64,000 bases of DNA. Source: Saccharospirillum sp043196875 (lineage in GTDB: Bacteria > Pseudomonadota > Gammaproteobacteria > Pseudomonadales > Natronospirillaceae). The position numbers were made by a program, and so were the translations under genes. The notes below the pieces were generated by a model. That model was not told the origin of the DNA. It ran no database searches and saw nothing but the letters and a program-made list of their open reading frames with translations. Shown in pieces: positions 33,853 to 42,819 of the stretch (position 1 is the first letter of the stretch; each line of letters opens with the position of its first letter). The DNA lies in the NCBI RefSeq assembly GCF_043196875.1, contig NZ_JBEBMX010000010.1, forward strand, positions 40,848-104,847. The letters run 5' to 3'.

Positions 33853-34976
33853 GTGATATGAACAAACGCCATCAAAGCCCGATTAAACGCCGGGTCTCGC
33901 GTAAGATCTGGGTAGGTTCGGTGCCGGTGGGTGGCGATGCGCCGATATCGGTGCAGAGCATGACCAACACCGAAACGCGCGATGTCGATGCCACCGTCGA
34001 GCAGATTAATCGTATTCATCAGGCGGGTGCCGATATCGTTCGCGTTTCTGTGCCCTCTATGGATGCCGCCGAAGCCTTTGGCAAAATCCGCCAGCGCGTC
34101 GATGTGCCTTTGGTCGCCGACATCCATTTCGATTATAAAATTGCGCTGCGTGTCGCCGAGTTGGGCGTCGATTGCTTGCGTATTAACCCGGGCAATATTG
34201 GTCGTGAAGACCGCGTGCGTGCGGTGGTGCAGTCGGCTAAAGATCACGGCATTCCGATTCGTATTGGCGTCAACGCCGGTTCGTTGAGCAAAGATCTGCA
34301 ACGCAAATACGGCGAACCGACACCGGACGCCTTGGTGGAATCGGCGCTGACTAATATCGATATTCTCGATCGCCTCGACTTCCACGAATTCAAGCTCAGC
34401 CTGAAAGCCTCGGATGTGTTTATGGCGGTCGCGGCCTATCGCAAGATTGCCGATCAGATTGACCAGCCGTTGCACTTGGGTATTACCGAAGCCGGTGGCT
34501 TGCGTTCGGGTACGGTAAAATCGTCGGTTGGTCTGGGCATGCTGTTGATGGATGGCATTGGCGATACCTTGCGGGTGTCGCTGGCGGCGGACCCGGTCGA
34601 AGAAGTCAAAGTCGGCTTTGATATTCTGAAGAGTCTGCGACTGCGTTCTAAAGGCATTAACTTTATTGCCTGTCCGTCGTGCTCGCGCCAGAACTTCGAT
34701 GTCATCGGCACCATGAACGCTTTGGAAGAGCGTCTTGATGATGTGATGACACCGCTCGATGTCGCCGTCATCGGGTGCATTGTCAATGGTCCGGGAGAAG
34801 CCAAAGAAGCCGATGTCGGTCTGACCGGCGGTACGCCTCAGCATCTGATTTATGTTGATGGCGAAAAAGATCATAAGGTCGGTCACGACAATCTGGTGGA
34901 TCACTACGAAAAACTGATCCGTCAGAAAGTGGCTGAAAAAGAAGCGCAAGAGGCGAACCTGATCGCCAAGGACTGA
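33849..34976 (+). CDS. ispG: 4-hydroxy-3-methylbut-2-enyl diphosphate synthase (flavodoxin)
   Basis: A 375-residue [4Fe-4S] enzyme of the MEP isoprenoid pathway. The TIM-barrel signature GSVPVGGDAPISVQSMTNTET is at the N-terminus, and the cluster Cys residues are in CPSCSRQNFDV and GCIVNGPGEAKEADVG. It starts at ATGAGTGATATG overlapping pilF. The cluster it needs is probably supplied by the SUF system encoded upstream. Confidence 0.95.
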   Translation: MSDMNKRHQSPIKRRVSRKIWVGSVPVGGDAPISVQSMTNTETRDVDATVEQINRIHQAGADIVRVSVPSMDAAEAFGKIRQRVDVPLVADIHFDYKIALRVAELGVDCLRINPGNIGREDRVRAVVQSAKDHGIPIRIGVNAGSLSKDLQRKYGEPTPDALVESALTNIDILDRLDFHEFKLSLKASDVFMAVAAYRKIADQIDQPLHLGITEAGGLRSGTVKSSVGLGMLLMDGIGDTLRVSLAADPVEEVKVGFDILKSLRLRSKGINFIACPSCSRQNFDVIGTMNALEERLDDVMTPLDVAVIGCIVNGPGEAKEADVGLTGGTPQHLIYVDGEKDHKVGHDNLVDHYEKLIRQKVAEKEAQEANLIAKD

Positions 34977-35022
34977 TCGGTTTCAGTTCGTTGTCGCTGT
35001 GTTGTAATCGGGAGAAAGTGAG

Positions 35023-36303
35023 TTGTCCACACTGCAAGCCATTCGTGGCATGAACGACATTCTGCCGGACGTAAGTCCAGTCTGGCAGTATCTGGAAGCG
35101 CAGGTGCGCGCCGTGCTCGACCAATATGGTTATCGTGAAATTCGCATGCCAGTGGTCGAGCCGACGGCGTTGTTCAAACGCGGTGTGGGTGAGCATACCG
35201 ATATTGTCGAAAAAGAAATGTATACCTTCGAAGACCGCGGCGGCGACAGCCTGACGCTGCGTCCGGAAGGCACCGCAGGTTGCGTGCGCGCGGCCTTGCA
35301 GCACGGCTTATTGCACAACCAGGTACAGCGGTTGTGGTACACCGGTCCGATGTTCCGTTACGAGCGTCCGCAGAAAGGTCGTTACCGTCAGTTTCATCAG
35401 ATTGGCGCCGAAACTTTCGGCATGGCCAGCGCCGATATCGATGCCGAATTGATTCTGTTAAGCGCGCGTCTGCTCAACAATTTAGGTTTGAGTGAGCACG
35501 TTACCCTGCATCTGAATACGCTCGGCAGCAGTGCCGCACGCGCCAGCTATCGCGATGCCCTGGTGAGTTTTCTGGAAGGCGTTGCCGATCAGTTGGATGA
35601 CGACAGCCAGAAGCGCTTGCACACCAATCCTTTGCGCATTCTCGATTCCAAAAGCGAAACCACCCAGGCGTTGCTCAACGACGCACCGGTCTTTGATGAC
35701 TATCTCGATGACGAATCGCGTGAGCATTTCCAGCTGTTGTGCGAGTTGCTCGATGGCGCCGGCGTGAAGTACGTGATCAATCCGCGCCTGGTCCGTGGTC
35801 TGGATTATTACTCGCGCACCGTCTTTGAATGGATCACCGAGAGCCTGGGTGCTCAGGGTACTGTTTGCGGTGGCGGTCGTTACGATGGCCTGGTACCGCA
35901 ACTCGGAGGCAAGGAAACGCCGGCCGCCGGTTTCGCCTTAGGCGTTGAGCGACTGATACTGTTGCTGGAAACCCTTGAAAAGATTCCGTCCAGCGTCTTT
36001 GCAACCCTGGATGCCTACTTTATTCTGGCCGGCGATGCCGCCTCGCGCGAGGGTTTCAAGCTGGCCGAGCAGTTGCGCAGTGAGATTCCCGGTTTGCGTC
36101 TGCAAGTGAACTGCGGCGGTGGTTCCTTTAAGAGCCAGATGAAAAAAGCCGATAAATCCGCCGCGCCTTTGGCGTTGATTTTGGGTGACGATGAAGTCGC
36201 CCGGCAGCAGCTGACCATCAAGCCATTGCGGGATGATCGCGAACAAATTCAGTGCGGCTTTGATGTGGCCGCCGATCAGTTGCAGTCGTTGCTGACTAAC
36301 TGA
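35023..36303 (+). CDS. hisS: Histidyl-tRNA synthetase
   Basis: A 426-residue class II synthetase. Motif 2 (RYERPQKGRYRQFHQIG), the histidine A-box (LVRGLDYYSRTVFEW), GGGRYDGL and motif 3 (AGFALGVERL) are all present, followed by an anticodon-binding domain. Translation starts at a TTG (35023) with GGGAGA seven bases upstream; QAIRGMNDILP directly after it is the conserved N-terminus, so the downstream ATG is too short a start. Confidence 0.95.
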   Translation: MSTLQAIRGMNDILPDVSPVWQYLEAQVRAVLDQYGYREIRMPVVEPTALFKRGVGEHTDIVEKEMYTFEDRGGDSLTLRPEGTAGCVRAALQHGLLHNQVQRLWYTGPMFRYERPQKGRYRQFHQIGAETFGMASADIDAELILLSARLLNNLGLSEHVTLHLNTLGSSAARASYRDALVSFLEGVADQLDDDSQKRLHTNPLRILDSKSETTQALLNDAPVFDDYLDDESREHFQLLCELLDGAGVKYVINPRLVRGLDYYSRTVFEWITESLGAQGTVCGGGRYDGLVPQLGGKETPAAGFALGVERLILLLETLEKIPSSVFATLDAYFILAGDAASREGFKLAEQLRSEIPGLRLQVNCGGGSFKSQMKKADKSAAPLALILGDDEVARQQLTIKPLRDDREQIQCGFDVAADQLQSLLTN

Positions 36304-36369
36304 CTCTATTAATGACAAGAAAGCCTTCGGTTGTGACTGAAGGACGCCTCTGACAGCAGGAGTGACAAG

Positions 36370-37005
36370 GTGTACGACACAGAACAGGAACAGATTGAAG
36401 CGATCAAAAAGTGGTGGTCGGTTTACGGCAACTACGTCATTGGCGCCGTTCTGGTGGCCCTGGTGGCCTTTTTCAGCTGGACGTTCTACAAGAACACAAG
36501 CCAGTCCAAACTCGAAGCCGCGTCCACGCTTTATGATGATTTGATGAGCGCTGTGGAAAATGAAGATGCCGACACCGTCGCTGCGCGTATTGATAATCTG
36601 AAAAGCGGATACAGCGACACCGTTTATGGTGTTTACGCTGCGTTGCAAGGCGCCAAGCAGGCGGTTGAGGGCGGCGATCTTGTCGCTGCGGTGGACGAGT
36701 TGGAATGGGCGCTGGATAACGCCGATGACAGCCTGGCGCCGGTAGTGCATCTGCGTCTGGCGCGCGTGCATTATTCAGCAGAAAACTATGACGCTGCCTT
36801 GGCCGAATTGGACGCCATTGATCGTGAAGGCTTCGAAGTGCCCAGCCATGAACTGCGTGGTGACATCCTGCTCAGCCAGGGTGATGTGGATGCGGCTCGT
36901 GCTGCCTACCAGACCGCTCTGGAAGAATCCGCCCAGCAAGGCGTCAATGCGCCTTATCTGGAAATGAAGTTGAACGACCTGGCGACTGAGACGGACGAAG
37001 CTTAA
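36370..37005 (+). CDS. yfgM: YfgM-type TPR protein (SecYEG ancillary / envelope chaperone)
   Basis: A 211-residue single-pass membrane protein. A short cytoplasmic stretch EQEQIEAIKKWWSVYGNY precedes the membrane segment (about residues 17-36), followed by a periplasmic TPR-like domain with AQGVNAPYLEMKLNDLAT at its end. YfgM binds the SecYEG translocon and periplasmic chaperones. It starts with GTG 36370 preceded by AGGAG. It overlaps bamB by one base, the TAATG junction implying translational coupling. Confidence 0.9.
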   Translation: MYDTEQEQIEAIKKWWSVYGNYVIGAVLVALVAFFSWTFYKNTSQSKLEAASTLYDDLMSAVENEDADTVAARIDNLKSGYSDTVYGVYAALQGAKQAVEGGDLVAAVDELEWALDNADDSLAPVVHLRLARVHYSAENYDAALAELDAIDREGFEVPSHELRGDILLSQGDVDAARAAYQTALEESAQQGVNAPYLEMKLNDLATETDEA

Positions 37006-38159
37006 TGCGCAATGCCCTGATTCTGGCCGCGCTGGTCAGCCTGTTGACGGCCTGTGCCGGCGGTTCACTGCGTGAAGCTCAGGCACCTTTGCCGGAAGAG
37101 CGGCCGCAACTGGTCGATCTGCGCATCGACTGGTGGCAGATGCTCGAAGAGCGTTACACCGAGATGCCGTTCAGCCGCATCGCTCCGCTGGTGACTGACC
37201 GCGGCATTCTGACCGCTTCGCCGCTGGGTGAAGTGGCGTTGTTGTCGGAGTCGGGCAAGTTTATCTGGCGTCGCCAACTGGCCGATCAAATTACCGCGCC
37301 ACTGGCCGCCGATGAGCGTCAGATGGTGATCATGACCGGCAATGGCGACGTCAAACTGTTCGACTGGGACGGCCGCGAGCTCTGGTCCAGTGCTATATCC
37401 GCGCTGGCAACCGAAGCGCCTCTGCTGCTCGAAGACCGTCTGATCGTGCAGACCATGGACGGCCGGGTGATGGCGCTGGAGCGCAATACCGGCCGGCCGC
37501 TGTGGGTCTATCAGGACGCCGAACCGGAGTTGACCATTACCGGTACCGCCCGACCGCTGCTGGTGAATGATCTGGTGGTCACTGGTCTGGCCAACGGCAA
37601 ACTGGTTGGTTTGAGCCTGGCCGATGGTTCGCCCGCCTGGGAATACCGCATCGCCCGCGCTCAAGGTAAGACCGATGTCAGCCGCTTGGTCGATGTGGAT
37701 GCCAGCGTCACTCGTGTCGGCGATTACCTGCTCGCTGCTGGCTATCAGGGCGATATGCTGGTGTTGGATGCAGCTTCCGGTCAGGTTCTGGCCAGCCAGC
37801 TGTTGTCGACTTACCGCGCTGTAATACCGGGTCAGAATTACTGGTACGCGGTGAACGATCAGAGCCATGTGGTGGCGCTGGATCCGCGCACCCTGGCTGT
37901 GGTCTGGACTCAGGAGCAATTCACCTACCGTCGTCTGAGTCAGGTGCTACCCTGGAAAGATAAACTGGCGGTCTCCGATGCCGATGGTTATGTGCATCTG
38001 CTCGACGCCGAAACCGGTGAATGGCTGGCCACTCGTCTGGTCGACTGGACCGGTGCCAGCACCGCGCCGGTGGCTTTGGGTGACGACTATATTCTGCAAC
38101 AAGGCAACTCGTCGCGAATCAAACGGCTGTCGTTCCGTCAGCCCAACGAGGCTCGTTAA
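37005..38159 (+). CDS. bamB: Outer membrane assembly lipoprotein BamB
   Basis: A 384-residue lipoprotein of the BAM beta-barrel assembly complex. The lipobox LLTACAG places the acylated Cys at residue 17. An eight-bladed beta-propeller of PQQ-like repeats follows (WRRQLADQITAPLAADE, GTARPLLVNDLVVTGLANGKLVGL, ADGYVHLLDAETGEW). It sits between yfgM and der, the standard position, and overlaps each by one base. Confidence 0.93.
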   Translation: MRNALILAALVSLLTACAGGSLREAQAPLPEERPQLVDLRIDWWQMLEERYTEMPFSRIAPLVTDRGILTASPLGEVALLSESGKFIWRRQLADQITAPLAADERQMVIMTGNGDVKLFDWDGRELWSSAISALATEAPLLLEDRLIVQTMDGRVMALERNTGRPLWVYQDAEPELTITGTARPLLVNDLVVTGLANGKLVGLSLADGSPAWEYRIARAQGKTDVSRLVDVDASVTRVGDYLLAAGYQGDMLVLDAASGQVLASQLLSTYRAVIPGQNYWYAVNDQSHVVALDPRTLAVVWTQEQFTYRRLSQVLPWKDKLAVSDADGYVHLLDAETGEWLATRLVDWTGASTAPVALGDDYILQQGNSSRIKRLSFRQPNEAR

Positions 38160-39562
38160 TGATCCCGGTAATTGCCTTGGTTGGCCGACCGAACGTCGGC
38201 AAATCTACCCTGTTTAACCGCTTTACGCGCAGTCGCGACGCTCTGGTCGCCGATTGGGCGGGGCTGACGCGTGACCGTAAATACGGTGACGGCAAGCTCG
38301 ATGATCGTTCCTTTATCGTTATCGATACCGGTGGGATCAGCGGCTTTGAAGAAGGCCTCGATGAGCGCATGGCTCAGCAATCGATGGCCGCCATCGAAGA
38401 AGCCGATGTGGTGCTCTTTATCACCGATGCACAATCGGGTGTGACCGCCGCCGATAACCACATTGCCCAGCATCTGCGCAAAACCGGTAAGCCGGTGCAT
38501 CTGGTGGTTAACAAGACCGATGGTCTGGATACCGATGTGGTCCTGGGCGATTTTCACGAGCTGGGTTTGAAAGAGTCGCCGCGGCCAATTGCGGCTGCTC
38601 ACAACCGAGGTGTGCGCTCACTGCTCGAAGACGTGCTCGCCGAATTTCCGGCCGATGACGATCCGCTGGCGACCGAAGACGATGACGACAGCATCCGTCT
38701 GGCCATCGTCGGCCGGCCCAATGTTGGTAAGTCGACCCTGGTTAATCGCATGCTTGGTGAAGAACGAGTCGTGGTTTACGACCATCCCGGCACCACCATG
38801 GATTCCATCTACATCCCTTACGAGCGTGATGATCAGGCCTATACGCTGATCGATACCGCTGGTGTGCGGCGCCGTAAAAGTATTTCTGAGGCGGTGGAGA
38901 AATTCTCCATCGTTAAAACGCTGCAGGCGATCCAGGATGCCAACGTGGTTATTCTGGTGATCGATGCGCGCGATGGTCTGGTCGAGCAAGACATGCACAT
39001 GCTCGGCTTTGTGCTGGAATCGGGTCGGGCGTTGGTGGTTGCCATTAACAAATGGGACGGCCTGGATCAGGACAAAAAAGACCACATTAAAGAAAGCATT
39101 GAACGGCGCCTGCCGTTTTTGGATTGGGCCGATATTCACTTTATCTCGGCGCTGCATGGCACCAACGTCGGCCATCTGTACAAGTCGGTGAACCAGGCTT
39201 ACGCGTCAGCGCGGGGCAAGTGGAGCACCAATCAGCTGACCAATATTCTGAAAGGTGTGATCGAGCTGCACCAACCGCCGATGGTGCGCGGTCGACGCAT
39301 CAAGCCGCGTTATGCCCACCAGGGCGGTTCTAATCCGCCGGTGATCGTGGTGCACGGCAATCAGCTCAACGAGTTGCCGGGCAGTTACAAGCGCTATCTG
39401 GAAAATGCCTTTCGCAAAGCCTTGAAGGTGCGTGGTACGCCGATTCGTTTTGAATTCGTCGTGGGTGAGAATCCCTATGCCAATAAAGCCAGTACTCGCA
39501 CCGGGGTACGCAAGAGTCGCGAGCACGCTAAAGGTCGCACTCAACGCGGCGGCCGCCGTTAA
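38159..39562 (+). CDS. der: Ribosome-associated GTPase Der (EngA)
   Basis: A 467-residue protein with two tandem G domains and a C-terminal KH-like domain, needed for 50S subunit maturation. Both P-loops are evident (GRPNVGKSTLFNRF near residue 8 and GRPNVGKSTLVNRM near 184), each with DTGG/DTAG and NKxD motifs. The C-terminal KH region contains RGTPIRFEFV and a basic tail. It is the last gene of this coupled run. Confidence 0.95.
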   Translation: MIPVIALVGRPNVGKSTLFNRFTRSRDALVADWAGLTRDRKYGDGKLDDRSFIVIDTGGISGFEEGLDERMAQQSMAAIEEADVVLFITDAQSGVTAADNHIAQHLRKTGKPVHLVVNKTDGLDTDVVLGDFHELGLKESPRPIAAAHNRGVRSLLEDVLAEFPADDDPLATEDDDDSIRLAIVGRPNVGKSTLVNRMLGEERVVVYDHPGTTMDSIYIPYERDDQAYTLIDTAGVRRRKSISEAVEKFSIVKTLQAIQDANVVILVIDARDGLVEQDMHMLGFVLESGRALVVAINKWDGLDQDKKDHIKESIERRLPFLDWADIHFISALHGTNVGHLYKSVNQAYASARGKWSTNQLTNILKGVIELHQPPMVRGRRIKPRYAHQGGSNPPVIVVHGNQLNELPGSYKRYLENAFRKALKVRGTPIRFEFVVGENPYANKASTRTGVRKSREHAKGRTQRGGRR

Positions 39563-39591
39563 AGAAAATGGCAACCCGATCCCGGGTTGCC
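39561..39591 (-). terminator. Terminator of xseA between der and xseA
   Basis: GGCAACCCG and CGGGTTGCC form a perfect 9-bp stem with a four-base loop. On the minus strand it is followed by ATTTTCTTT, so it terminates xseA; the stem could also slow plus-strand transcription leaving der. Confidence 0.8.
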
Positions 39592-39599
39592 GGCTTGCC

Positions 39600-40967
39600 T
39601 CAGTCTGCCTTGGGAGCCGTTAACGGCTCCTCCATTTCGATCTTCTCTACGCTACTGACGACTCGTCCCTGACGCAGCAAGGTAGTGATGCGTTGGCCAG
39701 GCGTTAGGGTGTCAGCGTTCTGCACCACCTTGTCGTTTTCATCGCGAGTGATGCTGTAGCCGCGCTCTAACGTATTGAGCGGCGATAAGGCATTCAGTCG
39801 GCTGGCCAGCGAGCCCAGCTGTTGCCGACGCGGTGGCAGTTGTTGTTGGGCCAGTCGGCGCAGTTGTTTATCGAGCTGTTCCAGGCGGCGTCGGTCGCTG
39901 TTCAGTTGATTGACTGGGCTGGCACGACGCAAACGGGCGGTAAGAGTGGTAAAGGCCTGAGCGCGACTGCGTTGACCCGATTTCAGCGCCCGTATTAACC
40001 GACCTGCACGGTCGTCCAAGCGTTGCTGCCATTCGCGCAATAAACCACCCGGATCACGCAGCCGCTGACGCGCATGGTACAAACGCCGGCGATCAGCTTG
40101 CAGGCGTTGGTCGAGCCCTCGCGCCAGGCGAGCGCGCTGGTTGATCAGCGCGCGGCGAATATCATTCTGATCGGGGCTGACCAATTCGGCTGCCTGAGAC
40201 GGCGTAGCGGCGCGCACATCGGCGACAAAGTCGCTGATCGACACATCGACCTCGTGACCAACAGCGGAAACGATGGGCAAGCGGGAATTGAAAATCGCCC
40301 GCGCGACGATTTCTTCATTAAACGACCACAAATCTTCCAACGAACCCCCACCACGACCAACGATCAAGGCATCAACCTGGTTCAACCGGTTGGCGGTTTC
40401 AATGGCGCGTACGATCTGCCCCGGTGCTTCCTCGCCCTGAACGGCGACCGGATAAAGAATGACCGCCATAGCAGGGAAGCGTCGTTTAAGTACGGTCAGA
40501 ATATCGTGCAGCGCCGCCCCGGTGCGCGAGGTGACAACACCCAGCGTACGAATGTGATCCGGCAGCGGCTGCTTATGTTCAGCCGCAAACAGACCTTCTT
40601 TTTCCAGGCGTTCCTTGAGCTGGAAGAACGCCTGTTGCAAGGCGCCTTCACCTTCGGGCTGCATCGACGACACGATGATCTGATAATCGCCACGGCCTTC
40701 ATACAAGCTAACCCGGCCACGCACGATGACCTGGTCGCCTTCTTTGGGTTTATAGCTGGAGCGTTGCAGGCTGGAGCGGAACATGGCGCAGCGCACCTGA
40801 GCGTTGCCGTCTTTCAGCGTGAAATACAGATGGCCAGACGCAGGCCGTGCCACATTCGACAGTTCGCCACTGACCGGAACGGCCGGATACTGGTTTTCCA
40901 GCAGGAATTTAACCTGGCGGTTGAGCTGACTGACGGTGAGCGGTGCTTGCGGGTCTGACAGTGCCAT
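39600..40967 (-). CDS. xseA: Exodeoxyribonuclease VII large subunit
   Basis: A 455-residue nuclease subunit. The N-terminal OB-fold (LTVSQLNRQVKFLLENQYPAV, GELSNVARPASGHLYFTLKD) is followed by the catalytic domain with VVTSRTGAALHDIL, IVGRGGGSLEDLWSFNEE and SAVGHEVDVSISDFVAD, then a coiled-coil region and a C-terminal ILERGYSI-type ending. It degrades single-stranded DNA with XseB, which is encoded elsewhere. It is divergent from guaB. Confidence 0.95.
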   Translation of the reverse strand: MALSDPQAPLTVSQLNRQVKFLLENQYPAVPVSGELSNVARPASGHLYFTLKDGNAQVRCAMFRSSLQRSSYKPKEGDQVIVRGRVSLYEGRGDYQIIVSSMQPEGEGALQQAFFQLKERLEKEGLFAAEHKQPLPDHIRTLGVVTSRTGAALHDILTVLKRRFPAMAVILYPVAVQGEEAPGQIVRAIETANRLNQVDALIVGRGGGSLEDLWSFNEEIVARAIFNSRLPIVSAVGHEVDVSISDFVADVRAATPSQAAELVSPDQNDIRRALINQRARLARGLDQRLQADRRRLYHARQRLRDPGGLLREWQQRLDDRAGRLIRALKSGQRSRAQAFTTLTARLRRASPVNQLNSDRRRLEQLDKQLRRLAQQQLPPRRQQLGSLASRLNALSPLNTLERGYSITRDENDKVVQNADTLTPGQRITTLLRQGRVVSSVEKIEMEEPLTAPKAD

Positions 40968-41109
40968 GGAAGTCCTGGAATAGAGATAGGCCCAGGCGGC
41001 ACTCGCCCGGACGGGCGTTTTGATCAGCCTTTATATCAATAACGGCGGTTACATATGTGCGGCCCGCATTGGGGCAGCCTATATAAACCGGCGATTTGAG
41101 CATAAAACT

Positions 41110-41136
41110 TTGCTCGAAGTCAAAACTGGTTATAAT
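41110..41136 (+). promoter_or_regulatory. Probable guaB promoter
   Basis: TATAAT at 41131-41136 with TTGCTC about 15 bases upstream lies 70 bases before the guaB start. The spacer is short, so the -35 assignment is uncertain. Confidence 0.5.
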
Positions 41137-41206
41137 GCCGCGCCAACTTAGGTTGCTGCTGTCTCTGCTGGCAACCGCCATTCCCACTTCGCCCGGAGGG
41201 AAGTCC

Positions 41207-42676
41207 ATGTTGCGCATCGCCCAAACCGCTCTCACTTTCGATGATGTCCTGCTCGTGCCCGGTTTTTCCGAGGTCCTGCCCAAGGATGTCACGCTCAAAA
41301 CCCAACTGACCCGTAATATCAGCCTGAACATTCCGCTGATGTCCGCCGCCATGGACACCGTCACCGAAGCTCGCCTGGCCATCGCCATGGCGCAGGAAGG
41401 CGGCATCGGCATCATTCATAAAAGCATGGGTATCGAACAGCAGGCGCAGCAGGTGCGCTTGGTGAAGAAGTTCGAAGCTGGGGTGGTGCGCGATCCGATC
41501 ACCATTCAACAGAATGCGGCGGTTCGCGAACTGCTGGCGCTGACAGGCGAAAACAATATTTCCGGCGTGCCGGTGATGGATGGCGACGATCTGGTCGGCA
41601 TCGTTACCAGCCGCGATGTGCGCTTTGAAAAGAACCTCGATGCCCGCATCGAAACAGTGATGACACCGCGCGATCAACTGGTGACCGTCAAGGAAGGCGT
41701 CGCGCCGGATCAGGTGCGTCAGCTGTTGCACGAACATCGCATCGAAAAAGTGCTGGTGGTCGACGACGACTTCCGGCTGCGCGGTCTGATGACCGTTAAA
41801 GACATCAATAAAGCCCAGGCTTACCCCAATGCCTGCAAAGACAGCGATGGCCGTCTGCGTGTGGGTGCCGCTGTCGGTACTGGCCCGGAAACGCCGGACC
41901 GCGTCGATGCCCTGGTGCGTGCCGGCGTCGATGTCATTGTTGTCGATACCGCCCACGGCCACTCTAAAGGTGTAATCGACCGGGTGCGTTGGGTAAAAGA
42001 AAACTATCCGCAAGTGGATGTGATTGGCGGCAATATCGCCACCGCCGCCGCCGCTCGCGATCTGGCTGAAGCCGGCGCAGACGGTGTCAAAGTCGGTATC
42101 GGTCCGGGCTCTATCTGCACCACTCGTATTGTCGCCGGCGTCGGTGTACCGCAAATATCCGCCGTGGCCGATGTGGCCACTGAATTGTCGGGCAAAGGCA
42201 TTCCGGTGATCGCCGATGGCGGCATCCGTTTTTCCGGTGATATTGCCAAAGCCATTGTCGCTGGCGCTTCAGTGATCATGGCCGGTTCCATGTTTGCCGG
42301 TACCGATGAATCGCCCGGTGAAGTCGAACTGTTCCAGGGCCGCGCTTACAAAAGCTATCGTGGCATGGGCTCGGTTGGTGCCATGGGCCAGACTCAGGGT
42401 TCTTCCGATCGCTACTTCCAGACCGTGGAAAGCGGTGTCGAGAAGCTGGTGCCGGAAGGCATTGAAGGCCGCATCAACGTTAAAGGTCCGCTGCATGCGG
42501 TGGTGCATCAGCTGATGGGCGGACTGCGCGCCTCCATGGGTTACACTGGCTGCCGCACTATCGAAGAGATGCGCACCAAGCCCGAGTTTGTACAGATCAC
42601 CGGCGCGGGAATTAAAGAAAGCCACGTGCACGATGTGCAGATCACTAAGGAAGCGCCCAACTACCGTCTGGCTTAA
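41207..42676 (+). CDS. guaB: Inosine-5'-monophosphate dehydrogenase
   Basis: A 489-residue NAD-dependent enzyme that converts IMP to XMP. The catalytic Cys is in GPGSICTTRIVAGVG, the tandem CBS domains occupy about residues 95-210, and the flap RGMGSVGAM is visible. MLRIAQTALTFDDVLLVPGFSEV is the normal N-terminus; ATG 41207 has GGAGGG at the right distance, so frames starting at 41096 are too long. It is followed by a terminator and guaA. Confidence 0.96.
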   Translation: MLRIAQTALTFDDVLLVPGFSEVLPKDVTLKTQLTRNISLNIPLMSAAMDTVTEARLAIAMAQEGGIGIIHKSMGIEQQAQQVRLVKKFEAGVVRDPITIQQNAAVRELLALTGENNISGVPVMDGDDLVGIVTSRDVRFEKNLDARIETVMTPRDQLVTVKEGVAPDQVRQLLHEHRIEKVLVVDDDFRLRGLMTVKDINKAQAYPNACKDSDGRLRVGAAVGTGPETPDRVDALVRAGVDVIVVDTAHGHSKGVIDRVRWVKENYPQVDVIGGNIATAAAARDLAEAGADGVKVGIGPGSICTTRIVAGVGVPQISAVADVATELSGKGIPVIADGGIRFSGDIAKAIVAGASVIMAGSMFAGTDESPGEVELFQGRAYKSYRGMGSVGAMGQTQGSSDRYFQTVESGVEKLVPEGIEGRINVKGPLHAVVHQLMGGLRASMGYTGCRTIEEMRTKPEFVQITGAGIKESHVHDVQITKEAPNYRLA

Positions 42677-42695
42677 GATGGCGTGAGCGATTTCC

Positions 42696-42725
42696 GACAC
42701 CGGCTTAGGCCGGTGTCTTTGTTTT
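42696..42725 (+). terminator. Terminator after guaB
   Basis: GACACCGGC and GCCGGTGTC form a perfect 9-bp stem with loop TTAG, followed by TTTGTTTT. It separates guaB from guaA, suggesting partial readthrough or a separate guaA promoter. Confidence 0.85.
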
Positions 42726-42819
42726 ATCGGCGCCAAGAGGGTGCCAAACGCATGATCAGCCGCAGCGGATAAGCCGCTCGGTATAACCGTTTTCTTCGTC
42801 TGACTGCTGGAACGCCGCC

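Noticed and set aside
33828..34949. Long minus-strand open frame opposite ispG
   Set aside because: Antisense shadow of ispG with no recognisable domain.
41120..42154. Long open frame on the minus strand opposite guaB
   Set aside because: Antisense to the clearly identified guaB; its His- and Gln-rich composition is a typical mirror of GC-rich coding sequence.
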